From: Solobacterium sp. UBA3691
GTDB taxonomy: Bacteria; Bacillota_I; Bacilli_A; Erysipelotrichales; Erysipelotrichaceae
Length of the DNA stretch: 51,381 nucleotides
NCBI GenBank assembly: GCA_002372175.1
Contig: DFIS01000023.1
Span: forward strand, 1 to 51,381
Direction of reading: 5' to 3'
Under the pieces are notes generated by a model. The model was not told where the DNA came from. It ran no database searches and saw only the letters and a list, made by a program, of their open reading frames with translations. Below are positions 41,562 through 50,300 of this stretch, one piece after another. Every line of letters begins with the position of its first letter. Position 1 is the stretch's first letter. Position numbers and translations under genes: made by a program.

Positions 41562-41991
41562 ATAACATTCGCTTTCTAATATAGGTTCCTGTAAGTTAAT
41601 TTAACTACTTGAATGTGTAAAAGTCATCACAAAATTGTGGATAAATTTTTTGTCCACAATTACGTATTTTACGGAAATACAGGAGTCATGCGGATATTTG
41701 GAGTTTTCCACACTTTTCAACAAATTTTGATGTGGAGAGATTTGGGGAGAGTTTTTCAACACTGCAAATTTCTGTGGAAAATGTGGAAAACCCACCCTGT
41801 GAGAAGACTTATCCACAGGGTTATCAACATACAAAACATGCATGGTTAAGCCATTTTCCGGCTTTTTTAACATTTTCCACAATTGTGGAAAACTAATAAC
41901 TTTTTCGTGTTGAAAAGACAGAGAAAACTGTATTTTTCGCGTAACCGCTTACATTTTATCCACATAGTATTCTGTGTATTTTTCCCCAACA
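41562..41991. other. oriC, DnaA-box cluster upstream of dnaA
   Basis: About 430 bases without a gene. Perfect TTATCCACA boxes are at 41636-41644 (minus), 41809-41817 (plus) and 41956-41964 (plus). Close variants are TTGTCCACA (41650), TTTTCCACA (41704, 41873), TGTGGAAAA (41773, 41782, 41884) and TTATCAACA (41821). The stretch is AT-rich, includes the dnaA promoter region and ends at the S10 terminator. Short ORFs here are chance. Confidence 0.93.
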
Positions 41992-42024
41992 GAAAAAGAC
42001 CCGGCATCACAATGGATACCGGGT
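41992..42024 (-). terminator. Intrinsic terminator after the S10 pseudogene
   Basis: Minus strand: ACCCGGTATC-CATTGT-GATGCCGGGT followed by CTTTTTCT. It shields oriC and dnaA from transcription arriving from jag and the S10 gene. Confidence 0.8.
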
Positions 42025-42035
42025 ACTGTACCGTG

Positions 42036-43487
42036 TTATTCCTTTGTCGGATCATTTCCGAGAATGAACTTGCGGATATCGTCAGTCAGCTCCTTGATAT
42101 TCTCTTCACCGATGTAGATCATATGTCCGGAGTTATATCCTTTGACATATACTCTGTCCTTCGGCAGACCGGCATGGTCCAGGGTGTGGAAGACATAGCC
42201 GAATTCGGTGCAGAGGTCAAACCAGCCGTTGGCGAAGAATACTCTTGTGCCGGGGCGTCTTGTCATCGCATTGCGCAGCTGTTCGGCCGTGGTGCCTCTT
42301 TCTGTCTCAATATTCCAGTCCTTGTAGAATCTTGCACTGCTGATATAGTTGCGGTCAAGCTTTACACCAAGATAAGGAAGCAGATCACCGGTAACTGCGG
42401 AATAGAAGTAATTGTCATACCTGTCTGCAGTCGCATCATCCCAGAGACCCTTCTTGACTTCATCCACTTCCGGTTCCAGAAGAGGTCTTGTCATTCTGCC
42501 GTCATAGCGCGATACAGCCTTGCCTTTTGTCTTCAGTACTTCCTGACGGTAGTTATCATCATCGATCTTGAGACCGTGACGGAGCAGGTATTCCCTGCTT
42601 ACACCTGTGTAGTAACATACCTTGGAAATGATATGTTCTCTCTCTTCCTCACGCAGGGATTCACCTCTGTAGAGAGCCAGCAGATACTCGGTATCCGCAA
42701 ACTTCTTGGCTTCCATGACGAATTCCTTTACCGTCTGATTACTGGGATGATTATGGTACCAGTTGACTCCTGCATAGGTCGGGAAACCAAGCACGGAAGG
42801 CTCTACGGTCAGTTCTCTGGCAAAGTATTTACCTACCGTAACGGTATTGCCGATCATCACGATACCGTCGAAGCCGAAGCCAAATCCCCTGTTCTTTCCG
42901 CCGGTCGCTGCCATGCCTGCCGCATTTGCATTTCGCGTACAGCCGTAGCTTTCACCGACCAGATACTTCGGACTCAGCATTCTGTTATATCTTCTGAGCT
43001 AGGACTCAATGAAGTTGAGCAGAGCTTCGGCATCTTCTTCAATACCGAGGAAGTTCTTCTTCTCATTCTCATCGAGCAGGACACCGTAGCCGGTACCGAC
43101 AGGATCGATCAGGACCAGGTCTGCGACATCGATCAGACAGTTCGGGTTATCAATGATCTCATACGGTCCGAAGGCTGTAGGACGGTCAGGTTCACCGTAT
43201 GTGATCCTTCTGGTACCGAGGAAGCCGGCATGGACATACATGCAGGAACTGCCGGGACCGCCGTTGTACGCAAAGATCACAGGCCTGTCTTTGGTATTCT
43301 TGATATCACTGCGGAAATAGGAATAGGAATAGATCGAGGCTATAGGTTTACCCTCGGAATTGTAGAATACATTGTCTTCACAGACAGAATGATACGGGAT
43401 ATCATCACCGTTCAATGTAATTATGTGATCTGATTCAAACCGTGTAGGCTGAAATGTATCAGGTTTAAAGTTTTCCATTCTGTACAT
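42036..43487 (-). pseudogene. Serine carboxypeptidase (peptidase S10) interrupted by one in-frame amber codon
   Basis: One continuous frame of 483 codons is interrupted only at codon 163 by TAG (42999-43001), between FIES and LRRYNRMLSPKY; family members usually have Trp there, so TGG to TAG is likely. The N-terminal part has YNGGPGSSCMYVHAGFLG. After the stop the catalytic Ser (LVGESYGCTRN), Asp (FFANGWFDLCTEFG) and His (KGYNSGHMIYIG) are all intact, with no further damage. It has AGGAGGTCAG before the ATG and a terminator. No signal peptide. Either a very recent pseudogene, a sequencing error or a read-through gene. It lies between jag and oriC, not a usual place for S10 peptidases. Confidence 0.88.
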
Positions 43488-43563
43488 AGACCTGACCTCC
43501 TAAAATAAATATACAGTACTCAGACATAACTGGAAAAGACAGTTTACAGGATCTTAAACAGGT

Positions 43564-43588
43564 AATAAAAAACCGCATATGCGGTTTC
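43564..43588 (-). terminator. Intrinsic terminator after jag
   Basis: Minus strand: AAACCGC-ATAT-GCGGTTT followed by TTTATTA, directly after the jag stop. It ends the rpmH-rnpA-yidC-jag group. Confidence 0.85.
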
Positions 43589-44203
43589 TTAAGCTTCATC
43601 CTCTACGTACTTGATCACAACGTGACGGTCGCTTCCTTCACCTTCACTCTCGGTGCGGATGTTATGCCAGTTGTTCAGTGTCTTGTGGATCACTTTTCTC
43701 TCATCGTTGGGCATCGGATCAAGGGATGCATCAACGTGGGATCTCTGTACCTGCTTGGCCGTTCTCTTGGCTGCAGATGCCAGTCTGTGATATCTGTCTT
43801 CCTTGTAGTTATTGACATCCACGAGGACATCGATACGCTTGCGGAATTCAGAGTTTACAGCGCCTCTCAGGATCGTATTGAAGGCAGACAGTGTCTTACC
43901 GTTCTTACCGATCAGGATGGCGTTATTCTCAGCATTCAGACGTACGATATATCCGTTGTCCTTCTCTTCAATAGCAGCTTCCAGATCCTGGTCGATACTT
44001 GTGAAGAAATCACCGAGATAGTCAAAAATGAATTCCTTGATATCATCCTGACAGTAGACATCTGCGGATACGGAGGAACCGATACCGAGGATGCCCTTCT
44101 TTTCTTCTGTGATGAAGTATGTCAGTTCTTCGGGTGTTACGCCCTTTTCTTCAGCTGCAGTACTCAGCAGCTCTTCCAGTGTTTTCGCTGTGTAATTCTT
44201 CAT
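43589..44203 (-). CDS. jag: RNA-binding protein KhpB (Jag/EloR)
   Basis: 204 residues. Three parts: Jag-N (about 1-50, MKNYTAKTLEELLSTAAEEK, GVTPEELTYFITEEKKGILG), a KH domain with the loop LIGKNGKTLSAFNTILRGAV, and a C-terminal R3H domain (MPNDERKVIHKTLNNWHNIR, then SDRHVVIKYV). The protein binds RNA with KhpA and affects cell elongation in streptococci. It follows yidC by nine bases, the normal partner order. Confidence 0.93.
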   Translation of the reverse strand: MKNYTAKTLEELLSTAAEEKGVTPEELTYFITEEKKGILGIGSSVSADVYCQDDIKEFIFDYLGDFFTSIDQDLEAAIEEKDNGYIVRLNAENNAILIGKNGKTLSAFNTILRGAVNSEFRKRIDVLVDVNNYKEDRYHRLASAAKRTAKQVQRSHVDASLDPMPNDERKVIHKTLNNWHNIRTESEGEGSDRHVVIKYVEDEA

Positions 44204-44212
44204 GTACGCCTC

Positions 44213-45094
44213 CTATGCCTGCTTGTTGGCGATGATCTTCTGTACGAGCAGTGTCTTTGCGACAGTGACGAGAGAGTGGATCGCCCAGTATACGCTCATG
44301 GCTGCAGGCCACATCAGACCGAACATACAGATCATCAGCAGCATCGAATACTGCATTGTCTGCATCTGCGACTGCTGTGAAGAGACTTCCGGACGGCGGT
44401 GATGCTTGGCAGCTTCTTCTTCAGCCTTCTTCTTTGCCAGCCACTGCGGCAGCTGCATGCTCAGGAACTGGCTTCCTGCCATGACGATGAAGAGAATAAT
44501 ATACATGAAGTTGCCTGTGCGGAAACCTGCCATCGGAGATACGTTCAGATCCATACCCAGGAACGGAGTGCTCTTGATCACGGCAGCTCTCTGTACCGCA
44601 TGGTACATGGAGATCAGGATCGGGAACTGCAGGAAAGTGATCAGGATGGTTCCGAACGGATTGATGTTGTACTTCTTATACAGAGCCTGCATCTCGTTTG
44701 CCTGACGCATTCTGGACGCATCGTCTGTCTTGCCTTCATATTTTCTCTGGATCTTTTCAAGCTGAGGCTGGATGTTCTGCATCTGCTGCTGAGCGATCTG
44801 CGAACGGATCGTAAAGACCATAAGCAGGGCGTTGACCAGGATCGTCAGGACGGCAATTGCTGCACCTACCCCCATGATCGGTGTCGCACGGTTCAGGAAC
44901 TGTGCCATCGGCCAGACCAGCAGAGCCGCAAAGAAACTCTCATTCTGCATCGTTTCACTGAATGTTGTCGAGAGCTCGATCAGTTTGATCGTACCGTCTT
45001 CATTCATCGGCATACGGCAGCCTGTAGCTGTGCTGACGAGGAAGAATATACATGCCAGAACAGCTATTTTTTTGATATTTGCAGGGATTTTCAT
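44213..45094 (-). CDS. yidC: Membrane protein insertase YidC (Oxa1 family)
   Basis: 293 residues. A lipoprotein-type signal ends in STATGC, as in Gram-positive YidC. Membrane segments include AVLTILVNALLMVFTIRSQI, FGTILITFLQFPILISMYHA, MYIILFIVMAGSQFLSMQLP and LLMICMFGLMWPAAMSVYWA. The cytoplasmic loop has IQPQLEKIQRKYEGKTDDAS. It inserts membrane proteins with or without SecYEG. GGAGACCTT precedes the ATG, and rnpA is 23 bases upstream. Confidence 0.95.
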   Translation of the reverse strand: MKIPANIKKIAVLACIFFLVSTATGCRMPMNEDGTIKLIELSTTFSETMQNESFFAALLVWPMAQFLNRATPIMGVGAAIAVLTILVNALLMVFTIRSQIAQQQMQNIQPQLEKIQRKYEGKTDDASRMRQANEMQALYKKYNINPFGTILITFLQFPILISMYHAVQRAAVIKSTPFLGMDLNVSPMAGFRTGNFMYIILFIVMAGSQFLSMQLPQWLAKKKAEEEAAKHHRRPEVSSQQSQMQTMQYSMLLMICMFGLMWPAAMSVYWAIHSLVTVAKTLLVQKIIANKQA

Positions 45095-45117
45095 AAGGTC
45101 TCCTTAATATATACGAA

Positions 45118-45447
45118 CTACATTTTAGCTTTTATGAGCAGTTTTTCCAAGTTATTTTTATTGGTCCTGTAATCGTGCTCAAGATAGCCGAATCTGAGGA
45201 TGATAATGATATCCAGAGATGCGCTGCTGAAATCGATCAGTTCCTGACACATCATGCGTACCTGACGCTTGTACAGATTGCGGTCTACCGCATGTCCGAT
45301 CTTCTTCGGCAGGGTGATCCCCACCCGGCTCTGTTCTTCTTTCTTAGGTACGTAATAAAGGACAAAACTGTGATTGACCACTTTTTTGCCGGTATGGATG
45401 AGTGACTGGAACTCATTTTGTTTTCTGACTCTGTTTATCTTTTTCAT
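45118..45447 (-). CDS. rnpA: Ribonuclease P protein component
   Basis: 109 residues: MKKINRVRKQNEFQSLIHTG, then VLYYVPKKEEQSRVGITLPK and KIGHAVDRNLYKRQVRMMCQ with the conserved RNxxKR motif. It is the protein cofactor of the RNase P ribozyme. The frame extends 6 codons back to a GTG inside a terminator hairpin, but the family start is MKKINR. No ribosome-binding site is visible: the T-run of the hairpin lies immediately upstream. Expression is probably low relative to rpmH. Confidence 0.93.
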   Translation of the reverse strand: MKKINRVRKQNEFQSLIHTGKKVVNHSFVLYYVPKKEEQSRVGITLPKKIGHAVDRNLYKRQVRMMCQELIDFSSASLDIIIILRFGYLEHDYRTNKNNLEKLLIKAKM

Positions 45448-45453
45448 ATTTAA

Positions 45454-45477
45454 GAAAAAGGCCACCCTGCGGTGGTC
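45454..45477 (-). terminator. Terminator hairpin between rpmH and rnpA
   Basis: Minus strand: GACCACC-GCAG-GGTGGCC followed by TTTTTCTT. It ends seven bases before the rnpA ATG and would limit read-through from rpmH. Confidence 0.8.
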
Positions 45478-45481
45478 TTAT

Positions 45482-45616
45482 TTAAGCAGAAAGTACTTTT
45501 CTTCCTTTTGCCCTGCGTCTGGCAAGGACCTTACGTCCGCCGACAGTGCTCATGCGAGCCCTGAAACCGTGGGTCGTTTTATTTTTCCTTTTGCTCGGCT
45601 GGTATGTTCTTTTCAT
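45482..45616 (-). CDS. rpmH: 50S ribosomal protein L34
   Basis: 44 residues, full length: MKRTYQPSKRKNKTTHGFRA, RMSTVGGRKVLARRRAKGRK, VLSA. It is a very basic protein of the large subunit. GGAGG lies upstream of the ATG at 45616. A strong promoter is at 45655-45683. Here the gene is transcribed toward oriC, whereas in most Firmicutes rpmH is divergent from dnaA. Confidence 0.97.
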   Translation of the reverse strand: MKRTYQPSKRKNKTTHGFRARMSTVGGRKVLARRRAKGRKVLSA

Positions 45617-45654
45617 TCATGCCACCTCCGTTTATATAAGAACAATGCTTTTAT

Positions 45655-45683
45655 ATAATAATGACCTGCATGTGAAAAGTCAA
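45655..45683 (-). promoter_or_regulatory. rpmH promoter
   Basis: Minus strand: TTGACT (45683-45678), 17-base spacer, TATTAT (45660-45655). The leader is about 30 bases and holds GGAGG. Confidence 0.8.
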
Positions 45684-45767
45684 CGAAAACAGCACAGCAG
45701 CCTTTTAAAAAACATATTCTGTATGTCTATTTAATATAAGAAGTGTACAGATGTACCGTTTGATGCG

Positions 45768-45799
45768 TTCACATCATGTGAAATACAGTGTAGTATAAT
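45768..45799 (+). promoter_or_regulatory. Palindrome and -10 box upstream of the plus-strand block
   Basis: TTCACAT-C-ATGTGAA (45768-45782), seven perfect pairs, sits where the -35 region of a promoter with TATAAT at 45794-45799 would be. No good -35 hexamer is visible, so an activator or repressor site is possible. Regulator unknown. Confidence 0.5.
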
Positions 45800-45818
45800 G
45801 GAACGGGAGGAAGTTGTT

Positions 45819-46664
45819 ATGTATTTTATCTTTGTGCTGTTTATGATCTATATGATCTTCCGCACATGGCTGCAGGTACGCCGCAATGGTGAGACAAATA
45901 AGATCATGAGGATCATGGATCACTTTCAGGATGAGGAACAGTTCTTTACACTGGCTGATGAGATCATCAGTACCAACCCGAAGCCGGAGTTTCAGAATAA
46001 GGCAAGAGTGCTGAGGATCTTCGGTGATGCCAACTACAGGCGTCATGAAGACTTTATGAAGGATCTCGGAGAACTGGATATCAGGGCACTGTATGTGAAG
46101 AATAATCAGGTCAATCTTGAGTATAACGAAGACAGTTTCTTTTATCTGTTTGCGGCAATTGCGAACAAGCTGTATTCGATCGGAGATACAGAGATGATCG
46201 CACCTCTGTATGAGAAGCTGGACCAGCATACAGACCTGGACAGACTGCTGATCTCGAAGATCGGTCATGAAGCGAAGAAGTTCTATCTGAAGGAAGATGA
46301 TCTCGGCAAGCCTTTCTTTGAGGGTATGCTTGAGGGTGAGTATGCCGGTTATGTATATAACAAACAGCTGATCGGTATATATAAGAGTATCGTGACTTCC
46401 TTACTGGCAAGGATGGCTCTCGATGAGGGCGATGAAGCCAAATACAAGGAATATGAACCGGAGCTGAAGGCATTTACGGCCAGCGGTCTGGGCAAGAGAT
46501 GGCTGCGTGAGCTGAATATCGAATTCCCGGAAGAGAGCGAAGAGACAGCTGAGACAGAGGAGACGGAAGCACCGGAAGAAGCAGAAGAGACAGCCGAAGA
46601 AACAGCTGCCGAAGCAGAAGTATCTGCACAGGAAGATAAGAAGGAACAGAAGGATCCGGAATGA
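45819..46664 (+). CDS. Membrane-anchored hypothetical protein with acidic tail
   Basis: 281 residues from the ATG at 45819, which has GGGAGG eight bases upstream; the ATG at 45798 lies in the promoter. One N-terminal membrane helix (MYFIFVLFMIYMIFRTWLQV) is followed by a helical cytoplasmic domain (about 30-225; IMDHFQDEEQFFTLADEIIS, YLFAAIANKLYSIGDTEMIA) that may be a TPR-like solenoid. The tail (about 235-281) is strongly acidic, rich in Glu, Ala and Thr. I do not recognise the family. Its stop overlaps the pth start (ATGA). Confidence 0.75.
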   Translation: MYFIFVLFMIYMIFRTWLQVRRNGETNKIMRIMDHFQDEEQFFTLADEIISTNPKPEFQNKARVLRIFGDANYRRHEDFMKDLGELDIRALYVKNNQVNLEYNEDSFFYLFAAIANKLYSIGDTEMIAPLYEKLDQHTDLDRLLISKIGHEAKKFYLKEDDLGKPFFEGMLEGEYAGYVYNKQLIGIYKSIVTSLLARMALDEGDEAKYKEYEPELKAFTASGLGKRWLRELNIEFPEESEETAETEETEAPEEAEETAEETAAEAEVSAQEDKKEQKDPE

Positions 46665-47257
46665 AGCTGATCGTCGGACTGGGGAATCCCGGAAAGGAAT
46701 ACGCAAAGACCAGACATAACAGCGGCTTCATGGTCATGGACAGGATCGCAGAGAAGTGTCATGTACAGATCGAGCGGGAGAAGTGGAGTGCACTGACCGC
46801 AAGTACACAGATCGGCGGCGAAGCAGTACTGCTGATGAAACCTCTGACGTACATGAACGATTCAGGCAGAGCGGTGATCCAGGCGGTAAACTTCTACAAG
46901 CTCTCACCGGAGGATGTACTGGTCATTCACGATGATATGGATCTTCCCGTAGGCTCTCTGCGCATACGGCAGAAGGGCAGCGACGGCGGTCAGAAGGGCA
47001 TGCGCTCGATCATTCAGGCGATGGGCACAAATGATATTACCCGTTTCCGCATCGGTGTCGGCCACAGTGCTGCCGGTGTACATGAGATCGTACCGGACTG
47101 GGTGCTGTCTCCTGTCAGTAAAGCCGAACAGGCAGAATTCACAGAGATCCTGGACAAAGCTGCAGATGCGGCCATGATGTGGGTCAGCAGTCCTGTAGAA
47201 CTGGTGATGTCCAGATATAACACTTCCAAAAAGAAAACCGAAGAAAACAACGCGTAA
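46661..47257 (+). CDS. pth: Peptidyl-tRNA hydrolase
   Basis: 198 residues. It recycles peptidyl-tRNA released from stalled ribosomes. MKLIVGLGNPGKEYAKTRHN carries the catalytic His (H19), LTYMNDSGRAV the substrate-binding Asn, VIHDDMDLPVG the catalytic Asp, and GSDGGQKGMRSIIQAMGTND the conserved loop. The start overlaps the previous stop. It is followed by mfd, the conserved Firmicute order. Confidence 0.96.
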   Translation: MKLIVGLGNPGKEYAKTRHNSGFMVMDRIAEKCHVQIEREKWSALTASTQIGGEAVLLMKPLTYMNDSGRAVIQAVNFYKLSPEDVLVIHDDMDLPVGSLRIRQKGSDGGQKGMRSIIQAMGTNDITRFRIGVGHSAAGVHEIVPDWVLSPVSKAEQAEFTEILDKAADAAMMWVSSPVELVMSRYNTSKKKTEENNA

Positions 47258-47387
47258 GACGCAGAAAAGAGGGAATACGGCCGAAAAGTATGAAGATATC
47301 CGCTCCCTGCTGTTTGATGAACTGAAAGATTCTCCGGCTGTACAGAGACTGGCAGGCGGGAAAGGACCACTGCCGTTTACTTCACTG

Positions 47388-50300
47388 GTGCAGGAAGCTG
47401 TCATGATCAGCACTGCATACAGACAGAAGAAGAGACCGGTCATCGTCATCAAGAACAGCTTATATAACGCACAGAGACTCTACGACAGGATGTCGACCCT
47501 CCTGTCTGAGAAGGAATGTGCGCTTTTCGGCGTTGATGAGTCACTGCGTGTGGAGGCGATCGCATCCTCTCCGGAGATGATGGCCAACCAGGTCGAAACG
47601 CTGGCATCTTTGATCGAAGATCCGGCACAGGTCGTGATCACGAGTCCGACCGGCTTCCTGCGCTTCCTGCCTTCACCGAAGGATTTTGAAGACAGCTGTA
47701 TCACCATCCGTGTCGGTGACAGACTGAACATGGAAATGCTGAAGAGAAGACTGAGAATGGGAGGGTACTTCCAAACTTCGCATATCGATCAGCCATTGAG
47801 CTTTGCGGCCCGAGGCGGTATCGTGGATGTCTTCTCGATCAACTGTGAGCAGCCGGTCAGGATCGAATTCTTCGACGATGAGGTCGACAGTATACGCAGT
47901 TTTGATGTTGATACGCAGAAGACAACGGAAACGCTGAAAGAGGTCAGGATCGTCCCGGCCAATACAGTACTGTTCACTGATGAACAGGTAACAGAGATAG
48001 AAAAGAAGGGTACAGAACTACTCGAAGAGAAACCGGATGTGATGCTGGAGTCATCCTTTCAGTCTGATTTGGAGCTGATCCGCAGCCGCATCCGCGAGAC
48101 CAGGCTCTACCCGTATATGGCGCTTGTAGACAAGGTATACGGTCTCTGGGACTACATGGATGATCCGCTGATCATTGTCAGTGATGAGGATGCTGTCGAA
48201 GAGAGCTGTAAGCATCTGCTCGAAGAGACAACAGCGTACATACAGGAGATGGTGCAGGAGAAGAAGCTGCTGCCGAAGTTCACGCTCTGGCATGATTGGC
48301 ACCGGATGACGATGCGCAGATCCATGGTCAGGGAAGATCCGTTTGCGGAGGATATCTCGGGTATCCATGAACTGCATGTGCCGAATGAACCCCTGGCAGT
48401 CAAGCTGCGTATCCTGAATGACGGCAGACGCACGCTGTTTGCTCTGCATGAGAGTGAGATCGAACGGGTAGTCAATACATGTATAGAAGAGAACGTACCC
48501 TATAATATATATTCTGACGGGCAGATAAATAAAGGTATTACTCTCTGTGCATGTCCGCTTGCACAAGGCTTTGAGTACGATACCGGGAATCTGCGTGTGG
48601 TTACCGGCAGAGAGCTGTTTGAGGTAAACCGGCACAGCGGCAGATACGAAAACAAGTTCCGCAAGGCACAGGTCATCCGCAGTCATGAGGATCTGGAGAT
48701 CGGGGATTATATCGTCCATGCGACACACGGTGTCGGTCAGTACATGGGCATTGAGACAAGAACCATAAACAATACTAAGCTTGATTACCTGAAGATCGTC
48801 TACCGCGGCAATGCCCAATTGCTTGTACCGCTGGAACAGTTCCGGCTTGTGCGCAAATATGTGTCCAGAGAGGGTGTTGTCCCGAAGCTGAACAAGCTGG
48901 GCAGCGATGAATGGACGAAGACCAAACAGCGTCTGGAAGAGAATGTAACGCATATTGCCGAGCGTCTGGTCCGCCTGTATGCGTCAAGAGAAGAGAATAT
49001 CGGCTTTGCGTTCTCTCCCGATACCGAGGAGCACAGACGGTTTGCGCAGTCCTTTGATCATGAGCTGACCCCGGATCAGGAAAAAGCCATGGAGGATATC
49101 CGCCGGGATATGGAAAGCACCAAGCCGATGGACCGTCTGATCTGCGGAGATGTCGGCTTCGGCAAGACGGAGATCGCTGTACAGGCTGCTTTCAAGGCGG
49201 TAAACGACAACAAGCAGGTCGCGGTGCTCTGTCCGACAACGATCCTGGCTGAGCAGCACGCCAAGACCTTTGCCGGAAGATTCCGTGAGTATCCGGTGAC
49301 GATCCGTGTTCTGGACCGTTTTGTGACGCCGGCCGGTGTGCGCGATACGCTGAAGGGTGTACGTGAGGGTAAGGTGGATATCCTGATCGGTACCCACAGG
49401 ATCCTGTCTGCGGATGTGGAATTCAAGGATCTCGGTCTGCTGATCGTTGACGAGGAACAGCGCTTCGGTGTTGAACACAAGGAGAAGATCAAGGAACTGA
49501 AGAATGGTATCGATGTTCTGACCCTCAGTGCTACACCTATACCGCGTACCCTGCAGATGTCGTTGATTGGTATCCGTCAGCTCTCACAGCTGGATACACC
49601 GCCTGCCAACCGCTACAACGTGCAGACCTATGTTGTTGAGCGCAATACGGGACTGATCAAAGATGCCGTCGAGAAGGAGCTTTCCCGCGGCGGGCAGGTC
49701 TTCTATCTATATAACAATATTGAGCGGATCTACCAGGTCGCAAGACAGATCCAGGGCATGGTCGCCGATGTGCGGGTGGGCGTCGTCCACGGCAAGATGG
49801 ACCGCGATGCGATCGAAGATGTCATGGTCAGCTTTACGCGCAGAGAACTGGATGTGCTGGTATGCACAACGATCATCGAGAACGGCATCGACATACCCAA
49901 CGCGAATACGATCATTATTGATAATGCGCAGGATTTCGGACTTGCCCAGATCTATCAGATCAAGGGCAGAGTCGGCCGCAGTGACAGGGTCGCCTATGCC
50001 TACCTGCTTGTACCTCCGCGCAAACAGCTGAACGAAACAGCACAGAAACGTCTGCAGGCAGTCAAGGAATTCGCAAGACTCGGCAGCGGATACAAGATTG
50101 CCATGAGAGACCTGACGATCCGCGGTGCCGGAGATCTGCTCGGCGCTGACCAGTCCGGCTTTATCGATACCGTAGGCATTGACATGTACATCGAGATGCT
50201 GGAAGAAGCGATTGCCCGGGAAAAGGGAGAGATCGTACAGAAGAAGGAACTGCCGAAACATGTACTGACCGAAGAATCCGGATATATCCCGGAGAACTTC

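Noticed and set aside
41601..41882. 93-residue open frame within oriC
   Set aside because: It consists largely of DnaA boxes and AT-rich DNA and has no protein-like pattern.
42999..43001. Pyrrolysine or other recoding at the S10 amber codon
   Set aside because: No pyl genes or recoding element are seen, the position is a typical Trp site, and one-base change or sequencing error is simpler.
41883..43433. 516-residue plus-strand open frame opposite the S10 gene
   Set aside because: The minus strand shows clear S10 catalytic motifs on both sides of the amber codon, and the plus-strand product has no recognisable motif and begins inside oriC.
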